Source: Streptomyces venezuelae (GTDB lineage: Bacteria > Actinomycetota > Actinomycetes > Streptomycetales > Streptomycetaceae). Taken from it: a stretch of 64,000 nucleotides of DNA. Shown here piece by piece: positions 7,686-16,746 of the stretch (position 1 is the first letter of the stretch; the number at the start of each line of letters is the position of its first letter). The stretch spans positions 6,014,001 through 6,078,000 of the forward strand of contig NZ_CP029191.1 of assembly GCF_008642335.1 (NCBI RefSeq), given 5' to 3'. The notes beneath the pieces were generated by a model that made no database searches, had not been told where the DNA came from, and saw only the letters and a list, made by a program, of their open reading frames with translations. Both the position numbers and the translations under genes were made by a program.

Positions 7686-10600
7686 TCATGCGCGGAGCCT
7701 CAGTCCGCGTGGCGTGGCGTGGAAGCCCGCTCCTTCCAGGAGAGGGGCGAAGGGGGACGTGAGTGCGGCCTCGCCATTGACCCGCTCCACCGTGACCGTG
7801 CCGAGGGAGCCCGCGCGGGCGGCCCCGGCCAGGGCTTCCGAGGCGGCGTGCAGGCGGGGGTCGTCGGCGATCGGGGCGTCCGGGACGGCGGGCCAGGCGA
7901 GGAGCGTCTTGCCGCCGCGTTCCATGTAGAGCGTCAGCTCGCCGTCGACCAGGACGACCAGGGAGCCGGCCTTGCGGCCCGGCTTGTGGCCGGCGCCGTT
8001 CGGCGGCTCGGGCCACGGCAACGCGGCGCCGTACGCGTTGGCGGGGTCGGCGGCGGCGAGGACCACCGCGGCCTGGGCGTCCGAGGGGCGTGAACCGTCC
8101 GTACGGTCGCGGGAGTTCGCGGTCGCGCGCAGGCGGTCCACCGCTCCGTCCATGGCGAACTGTGCGGCGCCGAGACCTTCGACCACGTAGCCCCGACGCG
8201 CCTGGCCGCTGTCTTCGAAGGCCGACAGGACGCGGTACACCGCCGAGAAGCCGCCCTCGACCCCCTCGGCCGCGACCGCGCCGCGCGTGACGACGCCGTG
8301 CCGGTCCAGGAGGGCGCGGGCCAGGGCGTGGGCGCGCAGGGTCGGGTCGGGCTCGCGGGGAGGGAGCAGGGACCAGCGGCCCGCGACGGTGGGAGGGCCG
8401 GTGCGGGAGGCGGTGCGGGCGGCCGCGGTGAGGCTTCCGTAGCGCCCGCGCGGGACGCCACGCTTGGCGCGGTGGGCCGTGGAGCCCGCGGTGCGCCCCG
8501 AGCCGAGGAGCGAGCGCATCGGGCCGAGCGTGTCGTTCGTGAGCAGGCCGGACCAGGACAGCTCCCAGATGGAGTCGGCCAGTTGCGGATCCAGCGCGTC
8601 CGGGTGGGTGGTGGCGCGCACTTGGTCGGCGATCTGGCGGAAGAACAGTCCGTACCCCCCGGAGAGGGCGTCCAGGATCGACTGGTGCAGTGCGGTGAGC
8701 TCCAGGGGGTGCGGGGGCGGAAGGAGCAGGGGCGCGGTGTCGGCCAGATAAAGGGAGACCCAGCCGTCCTTCCCGGGCAGGGAACCGGCGCCCGCCCAGA
8801 TGACCTCGCCGGCCGCCGTCAGTTCGTCGAGCATGGCCGGGTTGTAGCCCGTCACGCGCGAGGGCAGGACGAGCTTCTCCAGGGCGGAGGCGGGAACCGT
8901 GGCGCCCTGCAACTGCTCGACGGCGCGCACCAGGCCGTCGATGCCGCGCAGGCTGTGCTTGCTCAGGTTCTGCCACTGGGGCAGGAACTGGGCCAGGGCG
9001 GCGGGCGGCACCGGTTCCAGTTCGTGCCGCAGGGCGGCGAGGGAGCGGCGGCGCAGCCGGCGCAGTACGGCCGCGTCGCACCACTCCTGGCCGATGCCCG
9101 CCGGATGGAACTCTCCCTGCACCACACGGCCGTTGGCCGCGAGGCGCTGCAGCGCGCCCTCGGTGACCGCGGCGCCGAGCCCGAAGCGGGCCGCGGCCGC
9201 GGCGGACGTGAACGGGCCGTGCGTGCGGGCGAAGCGGGCGAGGAGGTCGCCCAGGGGGTCCTTGACGGGCTCCGTGAAGGCCTCGGGGACGCCCACGGGC
9301 AGGGCGGTGCCCAGGGCGTCCCGCAGCCGTCCCGCGTCCTCGATGGCCGCCCAGTGCTCCGCCCCCGCGATGCGGACCCGGATCACACGGCGTGCGGCCG
9401 CCAGCTCCTCCGCCCAGTCCGGTTCGGCGCCGCGCTCGGTGAGCTCGGCCGCGGTGAGCGGGCCGAGCAGCCGGAGCAGGTCGGCGACGCCTTCGGCGTC
9501 CTTGACGCGGCGGTCCTCGGTGCGCCACTGGAGCTCCTGCTCCAGCTCCGCCAGGACGTCGGCGTCGAGCAGTTCGCGCAGTTCCGCCTGGCCGAGGAGC
9601 TCGGCGAGCAGCCGTGAGTCCAGGGAGAGGGCCGCTGCGCGCCGCTCGGCGAGGGGGGAGTCGCCCTCGTACAGGAACTGGGCCACGTACCCGAACAGGA
9701 GGGAGCGGGCGAAGGGGGAGGGCTCGGGGGTGGTGATCTCGACGAGCCGGACGCGGCGCGACTCGATGTCGCCCATCAGCTCGGTCAGGCCCGGTACGTC
9801 GAAGACGTCCTGGAGGCACTCCCTGACCGCTTCAAGGACGATGGGGAAGGACCCGAACTCGCTCGCCACCTCGAGGAGCTGGGCGGCGCGCTGGCGCTGC
9901 TGCCACAGCGGGGTGCGCTTGCCGGGGCTGCGGCGCGGCAGCAGCAGCGCGCGGGCGGCGCACTCGCGGAAGCGGGAGGCGAACAGCGCCGAGCCGCCCA
10001 CCTGGTCGGTGACGATCTGGTTGACCTCGCCCTTGTCGAAGGTGACGTCACCGGCGCCCACGGGGGGCTTGTCCGCGTCGTACTCCACAGGGGGCGTGGT
10101 GGGCTCCTGGTCGAGCAGGTCGAAGCCCATCAGGTCGGCGTCCGGGAGCCGGAGGACGATGCCGTCGTCGGCGTGCATGACCTGGGCGTCCATGCCGTAC
10201 CGCTCGGTGAGGCGGGCGCCGAGGGCGAGGGCCCACGGAGCGTGCACCTGGGCTCCGAAGGGGGAGTGCACGACGACCCGCCAGTCGCCCAGTTCGTCGC
10301 GGAACCGCTCGACCACGATGGTGCGGTCGTCGGGGATGTGCCCGCAGGCTTCGCGCTGTTCGCCGAGGTACGCGAGGACGTTGTCGGCGGCCCACGCGTC
10401 GAGCCCGGTGGCGAGGAGGCGCCCGCGCGCGTCCTCCTGCGAGAGCGCGCCGACCTCGCGGAGGAACGCGCCCAGGGCGCGGCCCAGTTCGAGCGGGCGG
10501 CCCAGCTGGTCGCCCTTCCAGAAGGGGAGGCGGCCCGGGACGCCGGGCGCCGGGGAGACGAGGACCCGGTCGCGCGTGATGTCCTCGATGCGCCACGAGC

Positions 10601-12380
10601 TCGTGCCGAGGGTGAAGACGTCACCCACCCGCGACTCGTACACCATCTCCTCGTCGAGCTCTCCGACGCGGCCGCCGCCCTTCTTGGGGTCGGCGCCCGC
10701 GAGGAACACCCCGAAGAGACCGCGGTCGGGGATCGTGCCCCCGGAGGTGACCGCGAGGCGCTGCGCCCCCGGGCGTCCGGTGACCGTGCCCGCGACGCGG
10801 TCCCAGACCACGCGCGGCCGCAGCTCGGCGAAGGCGTCGGAGGGATACCGGCCCGCGAGCATGTCCAGCACGGCCGTGAACGCGGACTCCGGGAGGGAGG
10901 CGAAGGACGCCGCGCGGCGGACCACCGTGAGCAGGTCGTCGACCTGCCAGGTGTCGAGTGCGACCATCGCGACCAGCTGCTGGGCCAGCACGTCCAGCGG
11001 GTTGGCCGGGATGCGCAGGGACTCGATGGAGCCGGTCCGCATCCGCTCCGTGACGACCGCGGCCTGCACCAGGTCTCCCCGGTACTTCGGGAAGACGACT
11101 CCCGTCGAGACGGCGCCCACCTGGTGGCCCGCGCGGCCCACGCGCTGGAGCCCGGACGCGACCGACGGCGGCGACTCGACCTGCACGACCAGGTCGACCG
11201 CGCCCATGTCGATGCCCAGCTCCAGGCTGGACGTGGCGACGACGGCCGGGAGCCTGCCCGCCTTGAGGTCCTCCTCGACCTGCGCGCGCTGCTCCTTGGA
11301 GACCGATCCGTGGTGGGCGCGCGCCAGGACCGGAGGGGCGCCCTTGGCGGCGCCCGATTCCGCCATCAGCTCCGCGGGGGAGTGGTCCTCGGGGAGCGAC
11401 TCGCCGGTCGCCCTCTCGTACGCGATCTCGTTGAGGCGGTTGCACAGGCGCTCGGCGAGACGGCGCGAGTTGGCGAACACGATCGTCGAGCGGTGCGCTT
11501 GCACGAGGTCCGTGATGCGCTCCTCGACGTGCGGCCAGATCGAAGGGCGCTCTGCCTCGGCCCCCGGCCCGTCCCCGGAGTCGCTGACCGGGGAGCCGCC
11601 CAGCTCCGCGAGGTCCTCGACGGGAACGACCACGGACAGGTCGAACTCCTTGCCGGAGTCCGGCTGGACGATCTCCACCTTGCGCTTGGGCGACAGATAG
11701 CGTGCCACCTCGTCCACCGGACGCACCGTGGCCGACAGACCGATGCGGCGCGCGGGCTTCGGCAGCAGTTCGTCGAGCCGCTCCATGGACAGGGCGAGAT
11801 GGGCGCCGCGCTTGGTGCCCGCGACCGCGTGCACCTCGTCGAGGATCACCGTCTCGATGCCGGTCAGCGCGTCCCGCGCCGCGGACGTCAGCATCAGGAA
11901 GAGCGACTCGGGCGTGGTGATCAGGATGTCCGGCGGGCGCGTCGACAGCGCACGGCGCTCGGCGGCCGAGGTGTCACCCGAACGGATCCCGACCCGCACC
12001 TCCGGCTCGGGCATGCCGAGGCGCACCGCCTCCTGACGGATACCGGTCAGCGGGCTGCGCAGATTGCGCTCCACGTCGACCGCGAGCGCCTTCAGGGGCG
12101 AGATGTACAGCACCCGGCAGCGCTTCTTCGCGTCGGCCGGCGGCGGTGTCGACGCGAGCTGGTCGAGGGCCGCGAGGAACGCGGCCAGGGTCTTTCCGGA
12201 GCCCGTGGGTGCGACGACGAGCACGTCCGAGCCCTCGTGGATGGCCTGCCACGCTCCGGCCTGGGCGGACGTGGGCGCGGAGAAGGCACCCGTGAACCAG
12301 CCGCGGGTCGCGGGGGAGAAGCTGTCGAGGGCGCTGTGAGCGCCGGCGGCGCCGGGAGCACTGGACGCGGAGCTGACCAT
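7686..12380 (-). CDS. lhr: ATP-dependent DNA helicase Lhr (large helicase-related, SF2)
   Basis: About 1564 residues, the usual length of full bacterial Lhr. The N-terminal SF2 core has Walker A APTGSGKT (about 57-64), DEVH near residue 181, SATV, and later motifs including VGRAGHQVGAVSTG. The winged-helix and Lhr-core domains follow, then the long C-terminal tetramerisation region. Lhr unwinds 3'-5', preferring RNA:DNA hybrids, and belongs to the mitomycin-inducible response in mycobacteria. Start ambiguous: ATG at 12380 is preferred over GTG at 12419 because a RecA-NDp-like promoter ends 6 bp before it. nei lies downstream on the same strand. Confidence 0.93.
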   Translation of the reverse strand: MVSSASSAPGAAGAHSALDSFSPATRGWFTGAFSAPTSAQAGAWQAIHEGSDVLVVAPTGSGKTLAAFLAALDQLASTPPPADAKKRCRVLYISPLKALAVDVERNLRSPLTGIRQEAVRLGMPEPEVRVGIRSGDTSAAERRALSTRPPDILITTPESLFLMLTSAARDALTGIETVILDEVHAVAGTKRGAHLALSMERLDELLPKPARRIGLSATVRPVDEVARYLSPKRKVEIVQPDSGKEFDLSVVVPVEDLAELGGSPVSDSGDGPGAEAERPSIWPHVEERITDLVQAHRSTIVFANSRRLAERLCNRLNEIAYERATGESLPEDHSPAELMAESGAAKGAPPVLARAHHGSVSKEQRAQVEEDLKAGRLPAVVATSSLELGIDMGAVDLVVQVESPPSVASGLQRVGRAGHQVGAVSTGVVFPKYRGDLVQAAVVTERMRTGSIESLRIPANPLDVLAQQLVAMVALDTWQVDDLLTVVRRAASFASLPESAFTAVLDMLAGRYPSDAFAELRPRVVWDRVAGTVTGRPGAQRLAVTSGGTIPDRGLFGVFLAGADPKKGGGRVGELDEEMVYESRVGDVFTLGTSSWRIEDITRDRVLVSPAPGVPGRLPFWKGDQLGRPLELGRALGAFLREVGALSQEDARGRLLATGLDAWAADNVLAYLGEQREACGHIPDDRTIVVERFRDELGDWRVVVHSPFGAQVHAPWALALGARLTERYGMDAQVMHADDGIVLRLPDADLMGFDLLDQEPTTPPVEYDADKPPVGAGDVTFDKGEVNQIVTDQVGGSALFASRFRECAARALLLPRRSPGKRTPLWQQRQRAAQLLEVASEFGSFPIVLEAVRECLQDVFDVPGLTELMGDIESRRVRLVEITTPEPSPFARSLLFGYVAQFLYEGDSPLAERRAAALSLDSRLLAELLGQAELRELLDADVLAELEQELQWRTEDRRVKDAEGVADLLRLLGPLTAAELTERGAEPDWAEELAAARRVIRVRIAGAEHWAAIEDAGRLRDALGTALPVGVPEAFTEPVKDPLGDLLARFARTHGPFTSAAAAARFGLGAAVTEGALQRLAANGRVVQGEFHPAGIGQEWCDAAVLRRLRRRSLAALRHELEPVPPAALAQFLPQWQNLSKHSLRGIDGLVRAVEQLQGATVPASALEKLVLPSRVTGYNPAMLDELTAAGEVIWAGAGSLPGKDGWVSLYLADTAPLLLPPPHPLELTALHQSILDALSGGYGLFFRQIADQVRATTHPDALDPQLADSIWELSWSGLLTNDTLGPMRSLLGSGRTAGSTAHRAKRGVPRGRYGSLTAAARTASRTGPPTVAGRWSLLPPREPDPTLRAHALARALLDRHGVVTRGAVAAEGVEGGFSAVYRVLSAFEDSGQARRGYVVEGLGAAQFAMDGAVDRLRATANSRDRTDGSRPSDAQAAVVLAAADPANAYGAALPWPEPPNGAGHKPGRKAGSLVVLVDGELTLYMERGGKTLLAWPAVPDAPIADDPRLHAASEALAGAARAGSLGTVTVERVNGEAALTSPFAPLLEGAGFHATPRGLRLRA

Positions 12381-12386
12381 GACCCC

Positions 12387-12409
12387 ATCGTGCACCCCAC
12401 CACTGACAT
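12387..12409 (-). promoter_or_regulatory. RecA-NDp-like (PafBC-type) promoter of lhr
   Basis: Minus-strand ATGTCAGTG, 8 bp, then CACGAT, compared with the actinobacterial damage promoter TTGTCRGTG-N8-TANNNT. One mismatch in the upstream block and one in the -10. Six bp separate it from the lhr ATG, giving a leaderless mRNA. The perfect copies at 15.55 kb and 52.02 kb have the same geometry. Confidence 0.5.
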
Positions 12410-12732
12410 CGGCGCCCACCTGCGGAAAAGAGGTCGCGTGCCCCTCGCGGAATGGAGGCGTGGTGGGTTCGGCGGAACAGGCGCGGCACTGGCGGTACGC
12501 GGCGCGCTCGCCGCAGACACGGTGCTCCGGGTATGGCGGTGACCCGGCTGCTGCGGCTCAACGGCGGGCATCTGCCGCAGCGCACGGTTCGCACGGCGGG
12601 CCCCAGGACCGCCGCACGCGCGCGTACCGTTCCTCGTCGTCATCGCCGCGGCCGTCGCCGTCACGGCGGGGCTGCGCGCGCTGGCGAGGTGAGGGGGGCG
12701 ATCCCGGTGCTCGCGGTACCCAGGGTGTCCTC
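12410..12732 (+). other. Gap without a clear gene; possible decayed small membrane ORF
   Basis: ATG at 12533 opens MAVTRLLRLNGG in one frame. A second frame ending at TGA 12690-12692 encodes VPFLVVIAAAVAVTAGLRAL, a membrane-helix-like segment with no start codon of its own. Joining them needs a single-base shift near the alternating CGCGCG run at 12617-12624. This could be a sequencing error, a pseudogene or chance. Nothing else is evident in the gap. Confidence 0.25.
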
Positions 12733-13695
12733 TCAGGCGATGTCCCGTCCGTACGCCCGGAGCGTACGCAGCGCCTGGATGGTGACGATGGGCCGCGCCT
12801 CCATGGCCGTGCCGGGAGCCCACTGCCGCCAGCGCACCGGCCAGCCGCCGTCCGCCGCCTGGTCCCGCGCCAGGAAGTCGAGGGAGCGCGCCATCTCCGC
12901 GTCGGTGAACCACGAGCGCGCGAGCGACTCCGGGACCTTCGCGAAGTCGTGCGGGAAGTGGTGTTCTCCCGGTGCGTAGCCGGGCTGCACCGGATAGGCG
13001 TCGAGGTCCGCGGGGTCCAGCGCCACGAGCCGCTGCTCGCGCACGAGACGACCCAGGCGGTCGGCGGCGGCACGCGCGCGTGGGCGGTCGGGTACACCGT
13101 CCAGGAAGGCGACGGCCGCCTGGATCTCGTAGGGATGCGACGTCTTCAGCGACTCGACGGCCGTCCAGCAGAAGTCCGTGGCGCGGAAGAGCCAGGCGTG
13201 CCACACCTCGTTGCGGTGCAGCAGACCCACTACGGGGCCGGTCGCGAGCAGCTCGCTGGGCGGGTCGTCCATGATCGGCATGAACGGCGCCGAGGGGTAG
13301 CCGCGCTGGCTGGGATGGATCGCGGGAAGGGCACCCTCGGGCGTCGACACCGACGTCAGGTAGCGGCAGACGCGCTCCACCCGCTGTCCGCCGCAACGGT
13401 GGATCGAGTCCAGGACGCCCAGCGCGTGCCCGGTGTGCAGGGGCTGGCTCACGGGCCCGCGCAGATCGGGCTCCAGTGCGTAGCCGTACCCGCCGTCCGC
13501 GGTGGCGTACGAGGTCAGGGCGGTCTCCACCGCGTCCGCGGCCGCGTCACCTCCCGCGCCGTCCAGGAAGTGGTACGCGAACCGTCGCTGCTCCAGGACG
13601 CGCGCGGTGAGCCAGACGAAGCGCTCGGCGCGGGCGAGCGGGGAGAGCGCCGCGTCGGGTGAGGGCACTGCGGGAGATGCTCCGGTTTCGGCCAT
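12733..13695 (-). CDS. Conserved hypothetical protein with squalene cyclase/prenyltransferase-like repeats
   Basis: A 320-residue, largely helical protein whose repeats (ATADGGYGYALEPDLRGP near 65-82; ARDQAADGGWPVRWRQWAPG near 280) resemble the QW/terpenoid-cyclase toroid fold. It lacks the DxDD motif of class II cyclases, so cyclase activity should not be assumed. The fold is also used by non-catalytic proteins. No signal peptide is apparent. Start ATG 13695; the longer open frame upstream has no coding character. It diverges from the DUF3046 gene. Confidence 0.75.
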   Translation of the reverse strand: MAETGASPAVPSPDAALSPLARAERFVWLTARVLEQRRFAYHFLDGAGGDAAADAVETALTSYATADGGYGYALEPDLRGPVSQPLHTGHALGVLDSIHRCGGQRVERVCRYLTSVSTPEGALPAIHPSQRGYPSAPFMPIMDDPPSELLATGPVVGLLHRNEVWHAWLFRATDFCWTAVESLKTSHPYEIQAAVAFLDGVPDRPRARAAADRLGRLVREQRLVALDPADLDAYPVQPGYAPGEHHFPHDFAKVPESLARSWFTDAEMARSLDFLARDQAADGGWPVRWRQWAPGTAMEARPIVTIQALRTLRAYGRDIA

Positions 13696-13773
13696 GCACC
13701 GACCGTAGGACGGAAAGCGTTCTCGACGACCCCCTGCGCCCGGCCGCCCCCTCAGGGGCGTGATACTGGAGTC

Positions 13774-13968
13774 ATGCGGTTGACGGTCTTCTGGCAGCGG
13801 ATGGCGGCCCACTTCGGTGCGGGGTACGCCGACTCCTTCGCGCGCGATCACGTGATGGCTGAATTGGGCGGCCGTACGGTCAATGAGGCGCTGGATGCGG
13901 GCTGGGAGGCCAAGGACGTCTGGCGTGCGGTGTGCACGGCGATGGACGTACCCGCCGAGAAGCGCTGA
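13774..13968 (+). CDS. DUF3046 family protein
   Basis: A 64-residue protein matching the small actinobacterial DUF3046 family, which begins MRLTVFWQRM and ends in a WxAVC..MDVP segment. Members typically sit next to recA, as here. Function unknown; the short HTH-like helical content allows a regulatory role but gives no proof. It starts 78 bp from the divergent cyclase-fold gene. Confidence 0.85.
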   Translation: MRLTVFWQRMAAHFGAGYADSFARDHVMAELGGRTVNEALDAGWEAKDVWRAVCTAMDVPAEKR

Positions 13969-14095
13969 AACAGGGGCTGTCCGGCGGCGCCGGAAGGGTT
14001 CCACGCGCGCGTGGGTCGTGCCCTCCCCGTCCCAAGCGCGTCCCAAGATGTGAGGGTGGCGTCCGGTCGGCGCCGACGTGGGCGAGACTTGGCCC

Positions 14096-15373
14096 GTGGC
14101 ACCGACAGACGAGACCGCGCAGGTCACCCAGGACACCGCTCCGCCCGGCACGACGCCGCCCGCACAGCCCCCCGCCGGAACCCAGGCAGGGCAGGGCGCC
14201 CGCATGCCGCGCTGGCTGCCGCGCGCCATGGTTCTCGCCCTCGCGCTCGTCGCCTGCTTCCAGCTGGGCAGCTGGGCGTTCCATCAGTTGACCGGGCTGT
14301 TGATCAACGTATTGATCGCGTTCTTCCTGGCGCTCGCGGTCGAGCCCGCGGTGAGCTGGATGGCCGCGCGCGGTATGCGCAGGGGTTTCGCCACGTTCCT
14401 GGTCTTCCTGGGCGTCGTGATCGCCAGCGCCGGCTTCATCGCCTTGATGGGGTCGATGCTCGCGGGCCAGATCGTGGACATGGTCGAGGACTTCCCCGAC
14501 TACCTGGACAAGGTCATCAGCTGGATCAACCAGACCTTCCACACGGACCTCTCCCGCGTCGAGGTCCAGGACAGCCTGGTCCACTCGGACTGGCTGCAGA
14601 AGTACGTGCAGAACAGCGCCAGCGGTGTCCTGGACGTGTCCGCGCAGGTGCTGGGCGGTCTCTTCCAGCTCCTGACGATCCTGCTGTTCTCGTTCTACTT
14701 CGCGGCCGACGGGCCGAGGCTGCGGCGCGCCCTGTGCTCGGTGCTGCCGCCCGCCAAGCAGGCCGAGGTGCTGCGGGCCTGGGAGATCGCGGTCGACAAG
14801 ACCGGCGGCTACCTTTACTCGCGCGGCCTGATGGCGCTGATCTCCGGGATCGCGCACTACATCCTGCTGCAGGTGCTCGAAGTGCCCTACGCGCCCGTGC
14901 TCGCCGTGTGGGTGGGCCTCGTGTCCCAGTTCATCCCCACCATCGGCACGTATCTCGCGGGCGCCCTGCCGATGCTGATCGCCTTCACGGTCGACCCCTG
15001 GTACTCGCTCTGGGTGCTGGTCTTCGTGGTCGTCTACCAGCAGTTCGAGAACTACGTACTGCAGCCCAAGCTCACCGCCAAGAGCGTGGACATCCACCCC
15101 GCCGTCGCGTTCGGCTCGGTCATCGCGGGCACGGCGCTCCTCGGCGCGGTGGGGGCGCTCATCGCCATCCCGGCCGTCGCGACGCTGCAGGCGTTCCTCG
15201 GGGCGTACGTGAAGAGGTACGACGTCACGGACGACCCCCGGGTGCACGGGCACCGGCGCCAGGTCGGAGCTCCCCTCCTCGCCCGGATGCGGCGGGCGCT
15301 GCGGGGGCCGAACAGGCCGGAGGCCCCGGCGGAGCCGGGTGGATCCTCGCCGAAGCCGGGCAAGCGCAAGTAG
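14096..15373 (+). CDS. AI-2E family transporter (UPF0118/PerM-type membrane protein)
   Basis: About 425 residues with the AI-2E transporter layout: a Pro/Thr-rich cytoplasmic N-terminus (1-40), a TM pair, a soluble stretch (about 110-180, with DLSRVEVQDSLVHSDWL), then five or six further TM helices. The FIPTIGTYLAGALPML motif and the ENYVLQPKL signature are present, and the C-terminus is basic. Members include TqsA and PerM; the substrate in actinomycetes is unknown. Start: GTG at 14096 or 14078, neither with a good Shine-Dalgarno. It precedes recA on the same strand, but recA has its own promoters. Confidence 0.85.
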   Translation: MAPTDETAQVTQDTAPPGTTPPAQPPAGTQAGQGARMPRWLPRAMVLALALVACFQLGSWAFHQLTGLLINVLIAFFLALAVEPAVSWMAARGMRRGFATFLVFLGVVIASAGFIALMGSMLAGQIVDMVEDFPDYLDKVISWINQTFHTDLSRVEVQDSLVHSDWLQKYVQNSASGVLDVSAQVLGGLFQLLTILLFSFYFAADGPRLRRALCSVLPPAKQAEVLRAWEIAVDKTGGYLYSRGLMALISGIAHYILLQVLEVPYAPVLAVWVGLVSQFIPTIGTYLAGALPMLIAFTVDPWYSLWVLVFVVVYQQFENYVLQPKLTAKSVDIHPAVAFGSVIAGTALLGAVGALIAIPAVATLQAFLGAYVKRYDVTDDPRVHGHRRQVGAPLLARMRRALRGPNRPEAPAEPGGSSPKPGKRK

Positions 15374-15452
15374 GAGAGAGCGGGCGCCGGGGGAGGGCGG
15401 GCGCGGGCGTCGGCGGGAGCCGGCGGACGGCGTCGGCCCCGGCGTGCCACGC

Positions 15453-15480
15453 TTGACACTAAATTCGAACATCCATTCTC
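15453..15480 (+). promoter_or_regulatory. recA P1: vegetative-like promoter overlapped by a LexA (SOS) box
   Basis: TTGACA at 15453-15458 is followed about 17 bp later by a weak -10 (near CATTCT). GAACATCCATTC at 15467-15478 is an SOS box of the actinobacterial GAAC-N4-GTTC type with one change (ATTC for GTTC), lying between -35 and -10. LexA bound here would block polymerase. Confidence 0.8.
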
Positions 15481-15552
15481 ATGGGTTGTCCGGCGGCGAT
15501 TCTGCGGGGTGGACCTCGAGTTATCCACAGGCTGGACGGGCGTCGGGGCGGA

Positions 15553-15575
15553 TTGTCAGTGGCAGGCGTTAGCGT
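15553..15575 (+). promoter_or_regulatory. recA P2: RecA-NDp (PafBC-dependent, LexA-independent) promoter
   Basis: TTGTCAGTG (15553-15561), 8 bp, TAGCGT (15570-15575) exactly matches TTGTCRGTG-N8-TANNNT, the motif of the LexA/RecA-independent damage response in mycobacteria and relatives. It lies 43 bp before the recA ATG and downstream of the LexA box. Confidence 0.85.
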
Positions 15576-15618
15576 CTTTGACGTGAAGCGATCGACTCAA
15601 GCAAATCGGGTGGAACCC

Positions 15619-16743
15619 ATGGCAGGAACCGACCGCGAGAAGGCGCTCGACGCCGCGCTCGCACAGATTGAACGGCAATTCGGCAAGGGCGCAGTGATGC
15701 GCATGGGCGAGCGGCCGAACGAGCCCATCGAGGTCATCCCCACCGGGTCGACCGCGCTCGACGTCGCGCTCGGCGTCGGCGGCATCCCCCGCGGCCGTGT
15801 GGTGGAGGTGTACGGCCCGGAGTCCTCCGGTAAGACGACCCTCACCCTGCACGCCGTGGCCAACGCCCAGCGGGCGGGCGGCGCGGTGGCCTTCGTGGAC
15901 GCGGAGCACGCCCTCGACCCCGAGTACGCGAAGAAGCTCGGCGTCGACATCGACAACCTCATCCTGTCCCAGCCGGACAACGGCGAGCAGGCCCTCGAGA
16001 TCGTCGACATGCTGGTCCGCTCCGGCGCCCTCGACCTGATCGTCATCGACTCCGTGGCCGCCCTGGTGCCGCGCGCGGAGATCGAGGGCGAGATGGGCGA
16101 CTCGCACGTGGGTCTGCAGGCCCGCCTGATGAGCCAGGCCCTGCGAAAGATCACCAGCGCGCTCAACCAGTCCAAGACCACCGCGATCTTCATCAACCAG
16201 CTGCGCGAGAAGATCGGCGTGATGTTCGGTTCCCCGGAGACCACGACCGGTGGCCGCGCGCTGAAGTTCTACGCGTCGGTGCGCATGGACATCCGCCGCA
16301 TCGAGACCCTGAAGGACGGCACGGACGCGGTGGGCAACCGCACCCGCGTCAAGGTCGTCAAGAACAAGGTCGCGCCGCCCTTCAAGCAGGCCGAGTTCGA
16401 CATCCTCTACGGCCAGGGCATCAGCCGCGAGGGCGGCCTGATCGACATGGGCGTCGAGCACGGGTTCGTCCGCAAGGCGGGCGCCTGGTACACGTACGAG
16501 GGCGACCAGCTCGGCCAGGGCAAGGAGAACGCCCGCAACTTCCTGAAGGACAACCCCGACCTCGCCAACGAGATCGAGAAGAAGATCAAGGAGAAGCTGG
16601 GCGTCGGAGTGAAGCCCGAGGCGCCGACCGAGGAGCCGAGCACGGACGCGACGGGCGCCGCCCCGGCCGCCGACGACGCCAAGACGGTGCCCGCTCCGGC
16701 GGCCAAGGCCGGCAAGTCCAAGGCCGCGGCGGCCAAGAGCTAG
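15619..16743 (+). CDS. recA: Recombinase RecA
   Basis: A 374-residue RecA, which forms the strand-exchange filament on ssDNA and triggers LexA self-cleavage. Walker A GPESSGKT is at 66-73; the Walker B region ([20 protein letters not shown]) and the L2 loop ([17 protein letters not shown]) are intact. The C-terminal tail is extended and Ala/Lys-rich ([13 protein letters not shown]), as in other streptomycetes. Start ATG 15619 with GGTGGAA upstream; an open frame extends further up but crosses both promoters. recX follows after 3 nt, so the two are coupled. Confidence 0.98.
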   Translation: MAGTDREKALDAALAQIERQFGKGAVMRMGERPNEPIEVIPTGSTALDVALGVGGIPRGRVVEVYGPESSGKTTLTLHAVANAQRAGGAVAFVDAEHALDPEYAKKLGVDIDNLILSQPDNGEQALEIVDMLVRSGALDLIVIDSVAALVPRAEIEGEMGDSHVGLQARLMSQALRKITSALNQSKTTAIFINQLREKIGVMFGSPETTTGGRALKFYASVRMDIRRIETLKDGTDAVGNRTRVKVVKNKVAPPFKQAEFDILYGQGISREGGLIDMGVEHGFVRKAGAWYTYEGDQLGQGKENARNFLKDNPDLANEIEKKIKEKLGVGVKPEAPTEEPSTDATGAAPAADDAKTVPAPAAKAGKSKAAAAKS

Positions 16744-16746
16744 TCC

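Noticed and set aside
10173..12542. 789-codon open frame opposite lhr
   Set aside because: Antisense shadow of lhr; composition is Arg/Gly/Ala/Asp-rich with no domain, and the lhr frame has clear helicase motifs.
15481..15618. In-frame N-terminal extension of recA
   Set aside because: It crosses the RecA-NDp promoter and shows no RecA homology; the conserved protein begins at [10 protein letters not shown].
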